From Ruminococcus bicirculans (ex Wegman et al. 2014) (lineage in GTDB: Bacteria > Bacillota > Clostridia > Oscillospirales > Ruminococcaceae): a stretch of 64,000 bases of DNA. Below, piece by piece: positions 24,654 through 33,944 of this stretch. Every line of letters starts with the position of its first letter. Position 1 is the stretch's first letter. Position numbers and translations under genes: made by a program. The notes beneath the pieces are model-generated. The model ran no database searches. It was not told where the DNA came from and was given only the letters and a program-made list of their open reading frames with translations. Location: the NCBI RefSeq assembly GCF_000723465.1, contig NZ_HF545616.1, positions 1,550,001 to 1,614,000 on the forward strand, in the 5' to 3' direction.

Positions 24654-25103
24654 TTAATTGATGCCTATCACTGTTAGTAGAAAAAGTATCATCATCACAG
24701 CCGATATGCTGCTAAGAATAAGTCCAAATATCACACAGCAAACTGCGTTCAAGTCAAAAACTTCATTTCTTTTGCCGTCATATCTGAGCCTACAGACCTT
24801 ATCGGGTATGTATATCTTTGAGCGCATTACTACCTCACATGGGAATACGTTTGGATACTCACTATCATTAACCTTGTAAAACGCTGTATCAAACTTCTTG
24901 CCCTCTGCCCTGCCGAAACGCACAAACTTTCCTTTCACGCTTTTCGTTCCAGTAAGTTTTACAGCAGAGTATACAAAGAAACCAAAAATAACCAGCAGCA
25001 GGACGACAAGAAAAACAATGAACATTATAGGAACTATAACAAAGTCTGCGCCAAGACACATGGCAAGCACAAGAACAACTGTGGCTATGATAACAAATTC
25101 CAT
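24654..25103 (-). CDS. Four-helix membrane protein of unknown function
   Basis: 149 residues. Two hydrophobic helices at the N-terminus (FVIIATVVLVLAMCLG; VIVPIMFIVFLVVLLLVIFG), a soluble middle of about 55 residues with short beta strands (GKFVRFGRAEGKKFDTAFYK, FPCEVVMRSKIYIPDKVCR), and two C-terminal helices. The arrangement resembles DUF3592-type proteins, but I am not sure. It lies 9 bases after the XRE regulator gene, so the regulator probably controls it. Confidence 0.65.
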   Translation of the reverse strand: MEFVIIATVVLVLAMCLGADFVIVPIMFIVFLVVLLLVIFGFFVYSAVKLTGTKSVKGKFVRFGRAEGKKFDTAFYKVNDSEYPNVFPCEVVMRSKIYIPDKVCRLRYDGKRNEVFDLNAVCCVIFGLILSSISAVMMILFLLTVIGIN

Positions 25104-25112
25104 GACTGTACC

Positions 25113-25649
25113 CTACAAAAGACTTCTGTAATAGTCGCTAAGACGCTTAGCGTTAGCTTTTAATAGCTCGTCAGCCTTGTTTTTAACGCTTTCATCTGCA
25201 AAAACACCACACTTTGAAAGTTCAGAAGCCTGCTTGGCAAGGTCTATCGCCTTTTGAAGATCCGTGGCACTGTCAGAGCCTGAATACTCCATAGCCTCCA
25301 TAAGGCAAGCTTTCGCCTTAAGCGCACATATCTCATCTGAAAATTCGTCATCAGCGTCATACTCTATAACAGCCTTATAGTTCTTGTTTATAAATTCTTT
25401 CCGTATACTGATATAGCCCTCTGCGTCAGGGGCGTTTTTGGAGTCGTTTTCATCAGGCAGAAGGGCATTAGGCTCTATCTCCAACACCTTGCAGAGGTAT
25501 TCAAGGGTCTTTACCGACGGCGTTGCTGAGCCACTCTCTATCTGACTAAGCATATTGCGGGTTATAAAATCACCTACTACCTCGCTTTGAGTCATTTTCT
25601 TTGCAAGCCTTGCCTCTTTTATCCTCTTGCCGAGAGTATTTTTCTCCAT
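25113..25649 (-). CDS. XRE-family transcriptional regulator with helical C-terminal domain
   Basis: 178 residues. Classic HTH_3 at 5-62: LGKRIKEARLAKKMTQSEV, then TRNMLSQIESGSATPSVKTL. Residues 80-178 are helical and may form TPR-like repeats. Divergent from the NfeD-flotillin operon; a palindrome in its own upstream region also occurs at the flotillin promoter. Confidence 0.88.
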   Translation of the reverse strand: MEKNTLGKRIKEARLAKKMTQSEVVGDFITRNMLSQIESGSATPSVKTLEYLCKVLEIEPNALLPDENDSKNAPDAEGYISIRKEFINKNYKAVIEYDADDEFSDEICALKAKACLMEAMEYSGSDSATDLQKAIDLAKQASELSKCGVFADESVKNKADELLKANAKRLSDYYRSLL

Positions 25650-25672
25650 TATATCGCCTCACTTTATTTACT

Positions 25673-25687
25673 GTAAATTTCATTTAC
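25673..25687. promoter_or_regulatory. Candidate XRE operator, copy 1
   Basis: GTAAATTTCATTTAC, a 6-3-6 palindrome 24 bases upstream of the XRE start. An overlapping half-site (ATTTACTGTAAAT) precedes it. Confidence 0.65.
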
Positions 25688-25798
25688 TTATATGATAGCA
25701 GATAGTAAAACAGATTTCAAGTGTTTAACGAAAAATTTACAATTTTTTTTGTGCTAAGCCATATCCAAAAAATAATTTTAATTATTATCGAAAATCTA

Positions 25799-25827
25799 TT
25801 GACAAATAAGATAAATGAGTATATAAT
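25799..25827 (+). promoter_or_regulatory. Promoter of the NfeD-flotillin operon
   Basis: TTGACA, 17-base spacer, TATAAT. Confidence 0.85.
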
Positions 25828-25831
25828 AAGC

Positions 25832-25846
25832 GTAAATAATATTTAC
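25832..25846. promoter_or_regulatory. Candidate XRE operator, copy 2
   Basis: GTAAATAATATTTAC, same half-sites and spacing as copy 1, placed at the expected transcription start just after the -10 box, where a bound repressor would block initiation. Confidence 0.65.
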
Positions 25847-25864
25847 ATTGGAGGTGTAAGCTAT

Positions 25865-26533
25865 ATGAATGAATGGTGGGACGGTTTGTCGCTTTTACTT
25901 AAAGTGCTGTATTGTATAGCGTTTCCGTCAACGCTTATACTGCTTGTGCAGACTTTGCTTTCTATGTTCGGTTTTCATGATGGTGGAAGCGGTCACGATT
26001 TCAGCGACACGTCAGGTCTTGATCTTGATGTTGATGCCAACATCAGCGCTCACGGAGATGTGGATATTGGTCACTGTACACATGATATCGGCTGCGACCA
26101 CAACGTAGACGGCGGAAACCCTGCGGATTTTGCTTCTATGAGAATGTTCACGCTTCAGACCATAGTTGCTTTTTTCACTGTGTTTAGCTGGTCATCTATC
26201 GTTCTTGTAAGCTCAGGTGTTTATCCAGCACTGTCTACAGTTATCGGCTTTGTTCTGGGTCTGGCGACCATGCTTCTTGTGGCAAAGATAGTTCAACTTT
26301 CTGCAAGACTTGCTGAAAACGGTACGGCTGATTATAAAAATGCTATAGGAGAAACTGCTACTGTTTATATCCCCTGCCCACCTAAAGACCATGGGCTTGG
26401 TAAAGTGAATGTTATGATAAACGGACAGTTAAGAGAAGTCACTGCAATAAACAATGGTGATGAGCTTATAAAGACAGGAACTCAGGTTCGTATTATCGAT
26501 TTGCAAGGAGATACTGTCGTAATAGAAAAATAA
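25865..26533 (+). CDS. NfeD-like membrane protein (YuaF type)
   Basis: 222 residues from ATG 25865, behind TTGGAGG. One N-terminal helix (LKVLYCIAFPSTLILLVQTL), an Asp/His/Gly-rich loop of about 60 residues (rich in HDxD and CxHD words, possibly metal binding), two helices around 100-150, and a C-terminal OB-fold of NfeD type (AIGETATVYIP ... GTQVRIIDLQGDTVVIEK). Partner of the flotillin encoded 96 bases downstream, as in yuaF-yuaG. Confidence 0.8.
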   Translation: MNEWWDGLSLLLKVLYCIAFPSTLILLVQTLLSMFGFHDGGSGHDFSDTSGLDLDVDANISAHGDVDIGHCTHDIGCDHNVDGGNPADFASMRMFTLQTIVAFFTVFSWSSIVLVSSGVYPALSTVIGFVLGLATMLLVAKIVQLSARLAENGTADYKNAIGETATVYIPCPPKDHGLGKVNVMINGQLREVTAINNGDELIKTGTQVRIIDLQGDTVVIEK

Positions 26534-26629
26534 AAGAATTGATAGAACAAAGGGGTGCTAAATATAACGATTCTGTGAAATGACCCGTCTTGAGGTTATT
26601 ATAATATTATTTGTGTGGGAGGAAAAATT

Positions 26630-28090
26630 ATGGAACCAGTAATCATCATCTGCGTGATAGTCGTTGTGCTTTTTGCGGCAATTATGGCAATACTGTCACG
26701 CTACAGAAAATGTCCGTCTGATAAGGTGCTTGTTATCTATGGTAAAGTAGGAACAGACAAGAATGGTCAAGCAAGAAGCGCAAGATGTATCCACGGCGGT
26801 GCGGCATTTATCGTGCCAATAATCCAATCTTATGAGTATATGGATCTTACTCCTATATCCATAAATGTGGATCTAAAAAACGCTCTTTCAAGGCAGAACA
26901 TCAGAATTGATGTTCCATCAAGATTTACTGTTGGTATCTCAACAGAACCAGGCGTTATGCAAAACGCTGCTGAGCGTCTTCTCGGCTTGAAGCTCATGGA
27001 AATTCAGGAGCTTGCAAAGGATATCATATTCGGTCAGTTGAGACTTATTATCGCAACAATGGATATTGAGGAAATAAACTCGGACAGAGATAAATTTCTG
27101 CTTGCGGTATCAAACAATGTTGAGATAGAGCTTAAAAAGATAGGTCTTAAGCTTATCAACGTAAACGTAACGGATATTACAGATGAGTCTGGATATCTGG
27201 AAGCTCTCGGTAAAGAAGCTACTGCAAAGGCTATCAATGACGCTAAGAAGTCAGTTGCCGAAAAACACAGAGACGGTGAGATCGGTCAGGCAAACGCTCA
27301 GAAAGACCAGCGTATCCAAGTTGCTGCTGCAAACGCTTCTGCTATTGACGGTGAGAACCAAGCCAAGATAGAGGTTGCACAGTCAGAAGCCCTCAGACGT
27401 GAGCGTGAAGCGGAAGCTCTCAGACAGGCTACAGCCGCTGAAGCTGTTCAGGCAGCAAAGGCAAAGCAGGAAGCTTACATAGCTCAGCAATCCGCCGAGC
27501 AGACGAGAGCCGAACTTGAAAAGGCTACACAGACCGCCGATGTTATCGTAAAGGCTCAGATCTCAAAGCAGCAGGCCGAGATCGAAGCTGAAGCACAGGC
27601 TGAGGTAGTAAGACGTAAAGCAAAGGGTGAGGCCGATGCTATCTTTGCAAAAATGGAAGCTGAAGCAAAGGGTAATCAGGAAATACTCACAAAGCAGGCA
27701 GAGGGTATGAGAAAGCTTGTTGAAGCAGCTGGCGGAGACGCTAATGCAGCCGTCAAACTTATAGTTGCTGACAAGCTTGAAGAGCTTATCTCTATTCAGG
27801 TAGAAGCTATCAAGAACATTAAGATAGACAAGATAACCGTGTGGGATACAGGCGCAGGTGCAGACGGAAAAGGCTCGACAGCAAACTTTCTAAGCGGACT
27901 TATGCAGTCAGTTCCTCCGCTGAACGATCTGTTCAAGCAAGCAGGAATGTCACTCCCTGATTTTCTTGGCGAGGACATACAGGAAGCTTTGAAAAAGTCA
28001 CAGGAAGAAGCAGTAAAGAGAGCAGCCGAGGCTGATAATGCAGAAACTCTCGACCCAAAAGATGTTGAGGTAATAGAGTCTAACAAATAA
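26630..28090 (+). CDS. floT: Flotillin-family SPFH protein
   Basis: 486 residues from ATG 26630 (GGGAGGAAAA). N-terminal membrane segment (VIIICVIVVVLFAAIMAIL), SPFH domain to about residue 200 (DKVLVIYGKVG, ITDESGYLEALGKEA), then a long Ala/Glu/Gln-rich coiled coil to about 385, and a C-terminal part ending in an acidic tail. Flotillins organise membrane microdomains. Cotranscribed with the NfeD-like gene. Confidence 0.9.
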   Translation: MEPVIIICVIVVVLFAAIMAILSRYRKCPSDKVLVIYGKVGTDKNGQARSARCIHGGAAFIVPIIQSYEYMDLTPISINVDLKNALSRQNIRIDVPSRFTVGISTEPGVMQNAAERLLGLKLMEIQELAKDIIFGQLRLIIATMDIEEINSDRDKFLLAVSNNVEIELKKIGLKLINVNVTDITDESGYLEALGKEATAKAINDAKKSVAEKHRDGEIGQANAQKDQRIQVAAANASAIDGENQAKIEVAQSEALRREREAEALRQATAAEAVQAAKAKQEAYIAQQSAEQTRAELEKATQTADVIVKAQISKQQAEIEAEAQAEVVRRKAKGEADAIFAKMEAEAKGNQEILTKQAEGMRKLVEAAGGDANAAVKLIVADKLEELISIQVEAIKNIKIDKITVWDTGAGADGKGSTANFLSGLMQSVPPLNDLFKQAGMSLPDFLGEDIQEALKKSQEEAVKRAAEADNAETLDPKDVEVIESNK

Positions 28091-28104
28091 ATAATTGTCA
28101 CATA

Positions 28105-28144
28105 AAAACGCTGAGTGAAATTGTTTTTCACTCAGCGTTTTTTT
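28105..28144. terminator. Bidirectional terminator
   Basis: AACGCTGAGTGAAA with TTTCACTCAGCGTT and a T-run on each side; separates the convergent flotillin and nrdG genes. Confidence 0.92.
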
Positions 28145-28163
28145 ATTTTCCAAATAGTAAAAA

Positions 28164-28679
28164 TCAATAAGGCTCTGTAACCACCGCACAACCCTCTTTT
28201 AAAGACTTCTGCACGTCGATGAAGCGTTGATTTCGACTGCCCATGAATTTCAACTCAAGGCTTCGTTGCGACAGAATAAATGGTCCGTCAACAAGATAAT
28301 CAAGCTGACTAAGAAGCTCCATATAGCCATTTTCAGCGTTAGCGTTTGCGATTAGATATTCATAAGTATAGCCCGTGAATGATATCACATTCAGTGGAAA
28401 GCCATGGAACGCTTTTATCCTTCCTGCAAGTTCTGCTAACGGTTTGCACTGACAGAAAGGCTCACCGCCACTGAACGTCACACCGTCAAGAAGCGGGTCT
28501 TTTATTATCTCATTATAAAGCTGGTCTGTGTCAACGACAATGCCACCGTTAAAATCATGTGTCTGCGGATTGTGACAACCCTCACAGCCGTGTGGACAGC
28601 CCTGCGTAAAAATAGTGAACCTAAAACCCGGTCCGTCTACGATAGATTCACCGACAGTGCCTGCTATCCTAAGTTCCAT
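28164..28679 (-). CDS. nrdG: Anaerobic ribonucleotide reductase activating protein
   Basis: Radical SAM enzyme that installs the glycyl radical on NrdD. 171 residues. Iron-sulfur cluster motif CPHGCEGC with QTHDF, then TFSGGEPFCQ (SAM-binding GGE). It begins just after nrdD ends, so the two are cotranscribed. Confidence 0.93.
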   Translation of the reverse strand: MELRIAGTVGESIVDGPGFRFTIFTQGCPHGCEGCHNPQTHDFNGGIVVDTDQLYNEIIKDPLLDGVTFSGGEPFCQCKPLAELAGRIKAFHGFPLNVISFTGYTYEYLIANANAENGYMELLSQLDYLVDGPFILSQRSLELKFMGSRNQRFIDVQKSLKEGCAVVTEPY

Positions 28680-28681
28680 GG

Positions 28682-30940
28682 CTAATTGTCACCCTCACAG
28701 CAGGCTTTTGCACGAGGTATCCTCTCATGTATCACCTTGCTGTGTTCAGCCTCAGAACGTCCACACTTCGGGCATTTGTCACCTATTATTCCAGTATATC
28801 CGCAAACAGGATCACGGTCAACAGGGTGGTTTATTGAGCCGTAGCCTATGCCAACTTCTTTCATATATCTTACGACTTTCTCGAATGCAGAAAGATTGTT
28901 CAGCGGATCGCCGTCAAGCTCGATATAGCTTATATGACCTGCATTTGTAAGAGCATGGTAAGGAGCTTCTATTTTAAGTTTCTCAAACGCTGTTATCGGA
29001 TAGTAAACAGGTACATGGAAAGAATTAGTATAATATTCTCTGTCCGTAACTCCTGCTATCTCGCCATAACGTTCTCTATCCATTTTAACAAATCTGCCAG
29101 AAAGTCCCTCAGCAGGCGTTGCAAGCAACGAGAAGTTAAGACCAGTACGCTTTGTTTCCTCGTCCATTCTTGCTCTCATACGTGAGATTATCTCCAAGCC
29201 AAGCTCTCTTGCTTCTTCACTTTCACCATGGTGCTTGCCAGTAAGCACTTTAAGACACTCAGCAAGACCGATAAAGCCCACGGAAAGCGTGCCATGCTTT
29301 AACACTTCTTCAAGCGTATCGTCAGCCGTAAGCTTCTCTGAATCGAGCCATATGCCCTGACCCATGAGGAACGGATAATTTCTCACACGCTTTGAACACT
29401 GTATCTTAAATCTGTGCATAAGCTGGTCGATACAAAGATCCATAAGCTCATCAAGGCTGTCAAAGAAAGCACCGATATTACGCTGTGCTTTTATGCCAAG
29501 TCTAGGGAGATTAATGGTAGTAAAAGAGAGATTTCCCCTGCCTGTCACTATCTCACGAGTAGGGTCATATGCGTTACCGATAACTCTTGTGCGGCAACCC
29601 ATGTAGGCTATCTCAGTGTCAGGATTGCCCTCTTTGTAATACTGTAGATTGAAAGGAGCGTCGATAAATGAAAAATTCGGGAAAAGACGCTTCGCTGATA
29701 CACGGCAAGCAAGCTTGAAAAGGTCATAGTTCGGGTCATCAGGATCAAAGTTCACGCCCTCTTTTATCTTGAAAATATGTATAGGGAAAATAGGCGTTTC
29801 ACCATTGCCAAGTCCTGCTTCCTCTGCAAGAAGAATATTCTTTATAACAAGTCTGCCCTCGATAGAAGTATCAGTACCATAATTTATGGAGCTGAAAGGC
29901 GTTTGAGCGCCTGCACGGGAGTTCATGGTATTAAGATTATGGATAAGCGCTTCCATTGCCTGATATGTGGCTCTGTCAGTTTCTTTCAAAGAGTTTTTAT
30001 ATGCAAAACTCTGTATCTTCTTCACTATAGGTGCGTCGACAAAATTCACAAGAAACTGTGCTTCAGCCTCTTGATAGCCGTTATCATTGGCGAGAGTGAT
30101 CTTTAAACCCTGCTCATCAAGCATTTCAGTTATTTTCTTTGCAATGCTCTGAGCATCAGAAACTTCACCAAGGAGAGCAAGACCCCTGCCGATATTGTCA
30201 CGATAGCGGTGTCTGAATGTCTTTCTTACGCCCTCAGCCATATCATAATCGAACTTCGGAAGAGATTGACCACCATGCTGGTCGTTCTGATTGGATTGTA
30301 TCGCAATGCAGGCAAGCGCCGCATAGCTTTGTATATCATTAGGTGTACGCAAAAAGCCATGACCTGTAGAAAAACCCTTATCAAAAAGCTTTGTAAGGTC
30401 TATCTGGGTGCAAGTGGTAGTCAGTGTATAAAAATCAAGATCATGAATGTGGATATCCCCTTCCTGATGAGCCTTTGAATGCTCAGGAGCAAGAACATAC
30501 ATCTCATTGAACTCCTTTGCTCCCACAGATCCGTATTTAAGCATTGTACCCATTGCGGTATCGCCGTCTATATTAGCATTCTCACGCTTCAAATCGTTAT
30601 CTTTCGCTGATTGGAAAGTAAGATCCTCATAAACTTTCATAAGACGGGTATTCATTTCTCTTGCACGAGTTCTGTTTGAGCGGTAGAGTATATAACTTTT
30701 TGCAGTATCAGCCATGCCCTCCTCAATAAGAACACGCTCAACGCAATCCTGAATCTCTTCAACAGTAGGCATATCAAGGTGTTTTTCCATAAGCTTATCA
30801 ACAACTTTACCCGAAAGCTCCAAAGCTTCCTCATAGTTATCCTTGCCCACAGACTGAGCCGCCTTGTATATAGCGCCAGCTATTTTCTCAATATTGAAAG
30901 TTACAGTACGTCCGTCACGCTTTTTTATCTTGATTATCAC
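28682..30940 (-). CDS. nrdD: Anaerobic ribonucleoside-triphosphate reductase
   Basis: Reduces NTPs to dNTPs without oxygen. 752 residues. ATP-cone at 1-95 (IKKRDGRTVTFNIEKIAGAI), catalytic barrel in the middle with HIHDLDFY and the thiyl-cysteine region, and the C-terminal zinc site DKCPKCGR. VCGYTG near the end is the likely glycyl-radical loop. The promoter has tandem NrdR boxes. Confidence 0.94.
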   Translation of the reverse strand: MIIKIKKRDGRTVTFNIEKIAGAIYKAAQSVGKDNYEEALELSGKVVDKLMEKHLDMPTVEEIQDCVERVLIEEGMADTAKSYILYRSNRTRAREMNTRLMKVYEDLTFQSAKDNDLKRENANIDGDTAMGTMLKYGSVGAKEFNEMYVLAPEHSKAHQEGDIHIHDLDFYTLTTTCTQIDLTKLFDKGFSTGHGFLRTPNDIQSYAALACIAIQSNQNDQHGGQSLPKFDYDMAEGVRKTFRHRYRDNIGRGLALLGEVSDAQSIAKKITEMLDEQGLKITLANDNGYQEAEAQFLVNFVDAPIVKKIQSFAYKNSLKETDRATYQAMEALIHNLNTMNSRAGAQTPFSSINYGTDTSIEGRLVIKNILLAEEAGLGNGETPIFPIHIFKIKEGVNFDPDDPNYDLFKLACRVSAKRLFPNFSFIDAPFNLQYYKEGNPDTEIAYMGCRTRVIGNAYDPTREIVTGRGNLSFTTINLPRLGIKAQRNIGAFFDSLDELMDLCIDQLMHRFKIQCSKRVRNYPFLMGQGIWLDSEKLTADDTLEEVLKHGTLSVGFIGLAECLKVLTGKHHGESEEARELGLEIISRMRARMDEETKRTGLNFSLLATPAEGLSGRFVKMDRERYGEIAGVTDREYYTNSFHVPVYYPITAFEKLKIEAPYHALTNAGHISYIELDGDPLNNLSAFEKVVRYMKEVGIGYGSINHPVDRDPVCGYTGIIGDKCPKCGRSEAEHSKVIHERIPRAKACCEGDN

Positions 30941-31009
30941 AATACCGCCTCCGATTTTCCCAATTTATCCTTATATTTTTTTATATTCTCACAACTCGCA
31001 CCGCAAATC

Positions 31010-31072
31010 ACAACATATTGTATAAAAAGCAGCGCTTAATACAAGTATATAGTATAAGTGACGCAAAGTCAA
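31010..31072 (-). promoter_or_regulatory. nrdDG promoter with two NrdR boxes
   Basis: On the minus strand: -35 TTGACT (31072-31067), 17-base spacer, -10 TATACT (31049-31044). Two near-consensus NrdR boxes, ACAACATATTGTAT at 31010-31023 and ACAAGTATATAGTAT at 31041-31055, start 31 bases apart, three helical turns, as required for NrdR. The second overlaps the -10 box. Confidence 0.85.
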
Positions 31073-31355
31073 GGCGTTATACAACAAAATGTGACTTTGT
31101 TATTTGTATTAAATGCACAAAGCCACATTTTCGTCAGATATTGATTTTAGGTGTCAAGTAAAATGCTTTTAGCTGTAATGTAGTCGAACTTTACGATGTA
31201 TAATACAAAATAGTTTAGTTCTTGATGCTGTAAAGTGAGCTAACTTGTCATCTCATGCGTCTTCGAATGTTGTTCCATGCCTCTTAAATGTCGTAAATAG
31301 GCGAATTCAGCAAGTACGTAAAGCACTTTAACTTGTCGAATTTTTAAATTTTGCA
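31073..31355. other. Intergenic region with a stem-loop
   Basis: AAAATGTGACTTTGT at 31087-31101 can pair with ACAAAGCCACATTTT near 31118-31132. The rest of the stretch holds nothing I recognise. Confidence 0.5.
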
Positions 31356-31553
31356 CTATGCCGCTGAACTGCTCTCAGCACTCTCGTAAGTGTAATCGTG
31401 AGTAACTACAGAGCTGCCTGTTTCATTTTCAAGTACCTCTTCGAGAGTAGTATTCATCATGTAGGCACAGAAAGATATCAGCATTACAAAAAAACTCACT
31501 ATCAACACAATATCCAATCTATAACCATTTTTCTTCTTTTTGTTATCGTTCAT
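31356..31553 (-). CDS. 65-residue single-pass membrane protein
   Basis: Start at ATG 31553, preceded by GGAGAAG; an upstream in-frame start at 31613 is less likely. Basic N-terminus MNDNKKKKNGYR, one helix (LDIVLIVSFFVMLISFCAYM), and an acidic extracytoplasmic tail ending in Ser/Ala. Family unknown. Confidence 0.6.
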   Translation of the reverse strand: MNDNKKKKNGYRLDIVLIVSFFVMLISFCAYMMNTTLEEVLENETGSSVVTHDYTYESAESSSAA

Positions 31554-31716
31554 AAGATCTTCTCCAAAATATGATTTTAATACCATTATACTATATCCAT
31601 CTGCCTTTTTCAAGCCAAAATGACAAAATCGCAGATATTTTTATACCATACACACTGCCATGTGATAGATGCACAAAAGACAATTTCTTTTATTGTTTAA
31701 TTTTTGTTTTTACCCC

Positions 31717-31745
31717 TTGCAAAAAAGCCGCATATAGTGTATAAT
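31717..31745 (+). promoter_or_regulatory. asnB promoter
   Basis: TTGCAA, 17-base spacer, TATAAT, about 90 bases before the ATG. Confidence 0.82.
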
Positions 31746-31776
31746 AAATATTATATTGCTTGACGTTCACTAGGCG

Positions 31777-31788
31777 ACAAGCGCTTGT
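31777..31788. promoter_or_regulatory. 12-bp palindrome in the asnB leader
   Basis: ACAAGCGCTTGT lies in the untranslated leader between promoter and gene; a possible operator or small hairpin. Confidence 0.5.
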
Positions 31789-31836
31789 ATTAACTAAGAT
31801 ACAGGCAATTTGATTTAACAGAAATGAGGCTTTTAT

Positions 31837-33672
31837 ATGTGCGGTTTTGTTGGATTTACAAATAAAATCAATGACGCTTCCATAGTTCTTGGAAAAATGA
31901 TGGATAGAATAAAACATAGAGGTCCTGACTCTGACGGAAAATATGTTGACGAGCAGATCGCAATGGGTTTCCGCCGACTCTCGATCATCGACCTTTCAGA
32001 TCAAGGTAGCCAGCCTATCTTCAATGAAGATAAGTCGTTGGTACTTACATTCAACGGTGAGATATACAACTACAAGGATCTCCGTGAGGAGCTTGTAGCG
32101 TCTGGTCACAAGTTCTATACACAGACCGACTCAGAGGTGCTTATCCACGGTTATGAGCAGTGGGGCGAGGATATGCTCGACAAGCTGAGAGGTATGTTTG
32201 CATTCGTTATATTCAACAAGAATACAAATGAGGTTTTCGGTGCAAGAGATTTCTTTGGTATCAAGCCTCTTTACTACGCAAAAATGGGCGAAACACTTAT
32301 GTGGGGTTCTGAGATAAAGAGTTTTCTTGACCACCCTCATTTCAAGAAGGAGCTTAACACTGACGTTCTTGAAACTTATCTCACATTCCAGTATTCTCCT
32401 ACAACAGAAACTTTCTTCAAAAATGTTTACAAGCTCCCTGCCGCTCACTGCTTTACATACAAGAACGGCGAGATGAACGTAAGAAGATATTGGGAAGTTA
32501 AATTTCACGCTGACAATGGTCCTGCTCTTGAAGATTGGGTGAATAGGATATCTGACACTTTCAAGAACTCTGTTGAGGTACACAAGTTCGCTGACGTTGA
32601 GGTAGGTTCTTTCCTTTCAAGCGGTGTTGACTCAAGCTATGTTGCCGCTGTTGCCAACGTTGACAAGACCTTTACTGTAGGCTTTGGCGAGGACGAAAAG
32701 TACAACGAGATAGGCTATGCTAAGGAATTTTCAAAGTATATCAATAAGGAGAACTTCTCCAAGGTCATTTCTCCTGAGGAATACTGGAACAGCCTTTCAA
32801 AGATACAGTATCACATGGACGAACCTCTCGCAGACCCTGCGGCTGTGGCTCTGTTCTTCGTATGTCAAATAGCTTCTGAAAAGGTCAAGGCAGTGCTTTC
32901 AGGCGAGGGTGCAGACGAGATATTCGGCGGATACAACATCTATCACAACCCTGCTGATATGGCAAGCTACTTCAAGATTCCAAGACCTATCAGAAAGGCT
33001 GTTGGTGCAGTTGCTGAGAAACTGCCTCACAAGCACGGCATAAACTATCTTATAAGAGGCTCTAAGGACCTTGATGAGAGATTTATTGGTAACGCATACA
33101 TCTTCTCTGAGAAAGAGCGTAAGGACATTCTGAGCATAAAAACAAACGCTCCTGACGCTATGGCTATCACAAAGCCGTTCTATGACAAGGTAAGAGATCA
33201 GGATCAGGTAACGCAGATGCAGTACATTGACCTGCACCTTTGGATGACAGGTGATATTCTTCTTAAGGCGGATAAAATGAGCATGGCTCACTCTCTAGAG
33301 CTTCGTGTACCGTTCCTTGACAGAAAGGTAATGGAGCTTGCAGAGCAGATACCTGTAAAGGACAGAGTTACTGAAACTGAAACGAAGTATGCAATGCGTC
33401 TTGCTGCACTTCAGGCTTGCCCTCCACAGACAGCTAAGAAAAAGAAGCTCGGCTTCCCTGTTCCTATCAGGGTATGGCTCAAAGAAGATAAGTATTATAA
33501 TATAGTAAAGGATAAGTTTACTTCTCCTCAGTCGGCACAATTCTTCCACACAGATAAGCTTGTACAACTTCTTGACGATCACCGTGCAGGCAAATATGAC
33601 TATTCAAGAAAGATTTGGACAGTGTTCTCATTCCTTGTTTGGTATGATGTTTATTTCAGCGACAACGTATAA
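31837..33672 (+). CDS. asnB: Asparagine synthase (glutamine-hydrolysing)
   Basis: 611 residues. N-terminal glutaminase domain starts with the nucleophile Cys2 (MCGFVGFTNK), with IKHRGPDSDG, RLSIIDLS and FNGEIYNY. The synthetase domain has the PP-loop LSSGVDSSYVAA and LSGEGADEIFGGY, and ends with KADKMSMAHSLELRVPFLD and RKIWTVFSFLVWYD. Monocistronic, own promoter and terminator. Confidence 0.94.
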   Translation: MCGFVGFTNKINDASIVLGKMMDRIKHRGPDSDGKYVDEQIAMGFRRLSIIDLSDQGSQPIFNEDKSLVLTFNGEIYNYKDLREELVASGHKFYTQTDSEVLIHGYEQWGEDMLDKLRGMFAFVIFNKNTNEVFGARDFFGIKPLYYAKMGETLMWGSEIKSFLDHPHFKKELNTDVLETYLTFQYSPTTETFFKNVYKLPAAHCFTYKNGEMNVRRYWEVKFHADNGPALEDWVNRISDTFKNSVEVHKFADVEVGSFLSSGVDSSYVAAVANVDKTFTVGFGEDEKYNEIGYAKEFSKYINKENFSKVISPEEYWNSLSKIQYHMDEPLADPAAVALFFVCQIASEKVKAVLSGEGADEIFGGYNIYHNPADMASYFKIPRPIRKAVGAVAEKLPHKHGINYLIRGSKDLDERFIGNAYIFSEKERKDILSIKTNAPDAMAITKPFYDKVRDQDQVTQMQYIDLHLWMTGDILLKADKMSMAHSLELRVPFLDRKVMELAEQIPVKDRVTETETKYAMRLAALQACPPQTAKKKKLGFPVPIRVWLKEDKYYNIVKDKFTSPQSAQFFHTDKLVQLLDDHRAGKYDYSRKIWTVFSFLVWYDVYFSDNV

Positions 33673-33682
33673 TTACACAAGT

Positions 33683-33721
33683 AGTAAAAGCGGTTACCTC
33701 CAGCGGGTTACCGCTTTTACT
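33683..33721 (+). terminator. asnB terminator
   Basis: AGTAAAAGCGGT pairs with ACCGCTTTTACT, followed by a T-rich tract. Confidence 0.85.
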
Positions 33722-33879
33722 GTAAATTTTTTTATATAACTATCTTTTAGAAATACTTTTTTCTTTATGTAGTAGCATCAACATATATATATTAGTGTAC
33801 AGCTAATAAAATATGGTACGGTCAATGTAAAATCATTGAAGATTAAAAGTAAAAAAGCAAAAATATTGTGTCTTAGCTA

Positions 33880-33908
33880 TTGTAAATTTTAAAATAATAT
33901 GTTATAAT
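33880..33908 (+). promoter_or_regulatory. Promoter of the second NfeD-SPFH operon
   Basis: TTGTAA, 17-base spacer, TATAAT. The GTAAAT word in the -35 region echoes the XRE half-site but no full palindrome is present. Confidence 0.65.
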
Positions 33909-33944
33909 AAATCTTAAATAAATGAGAGGAACAGGGGGGATCAT

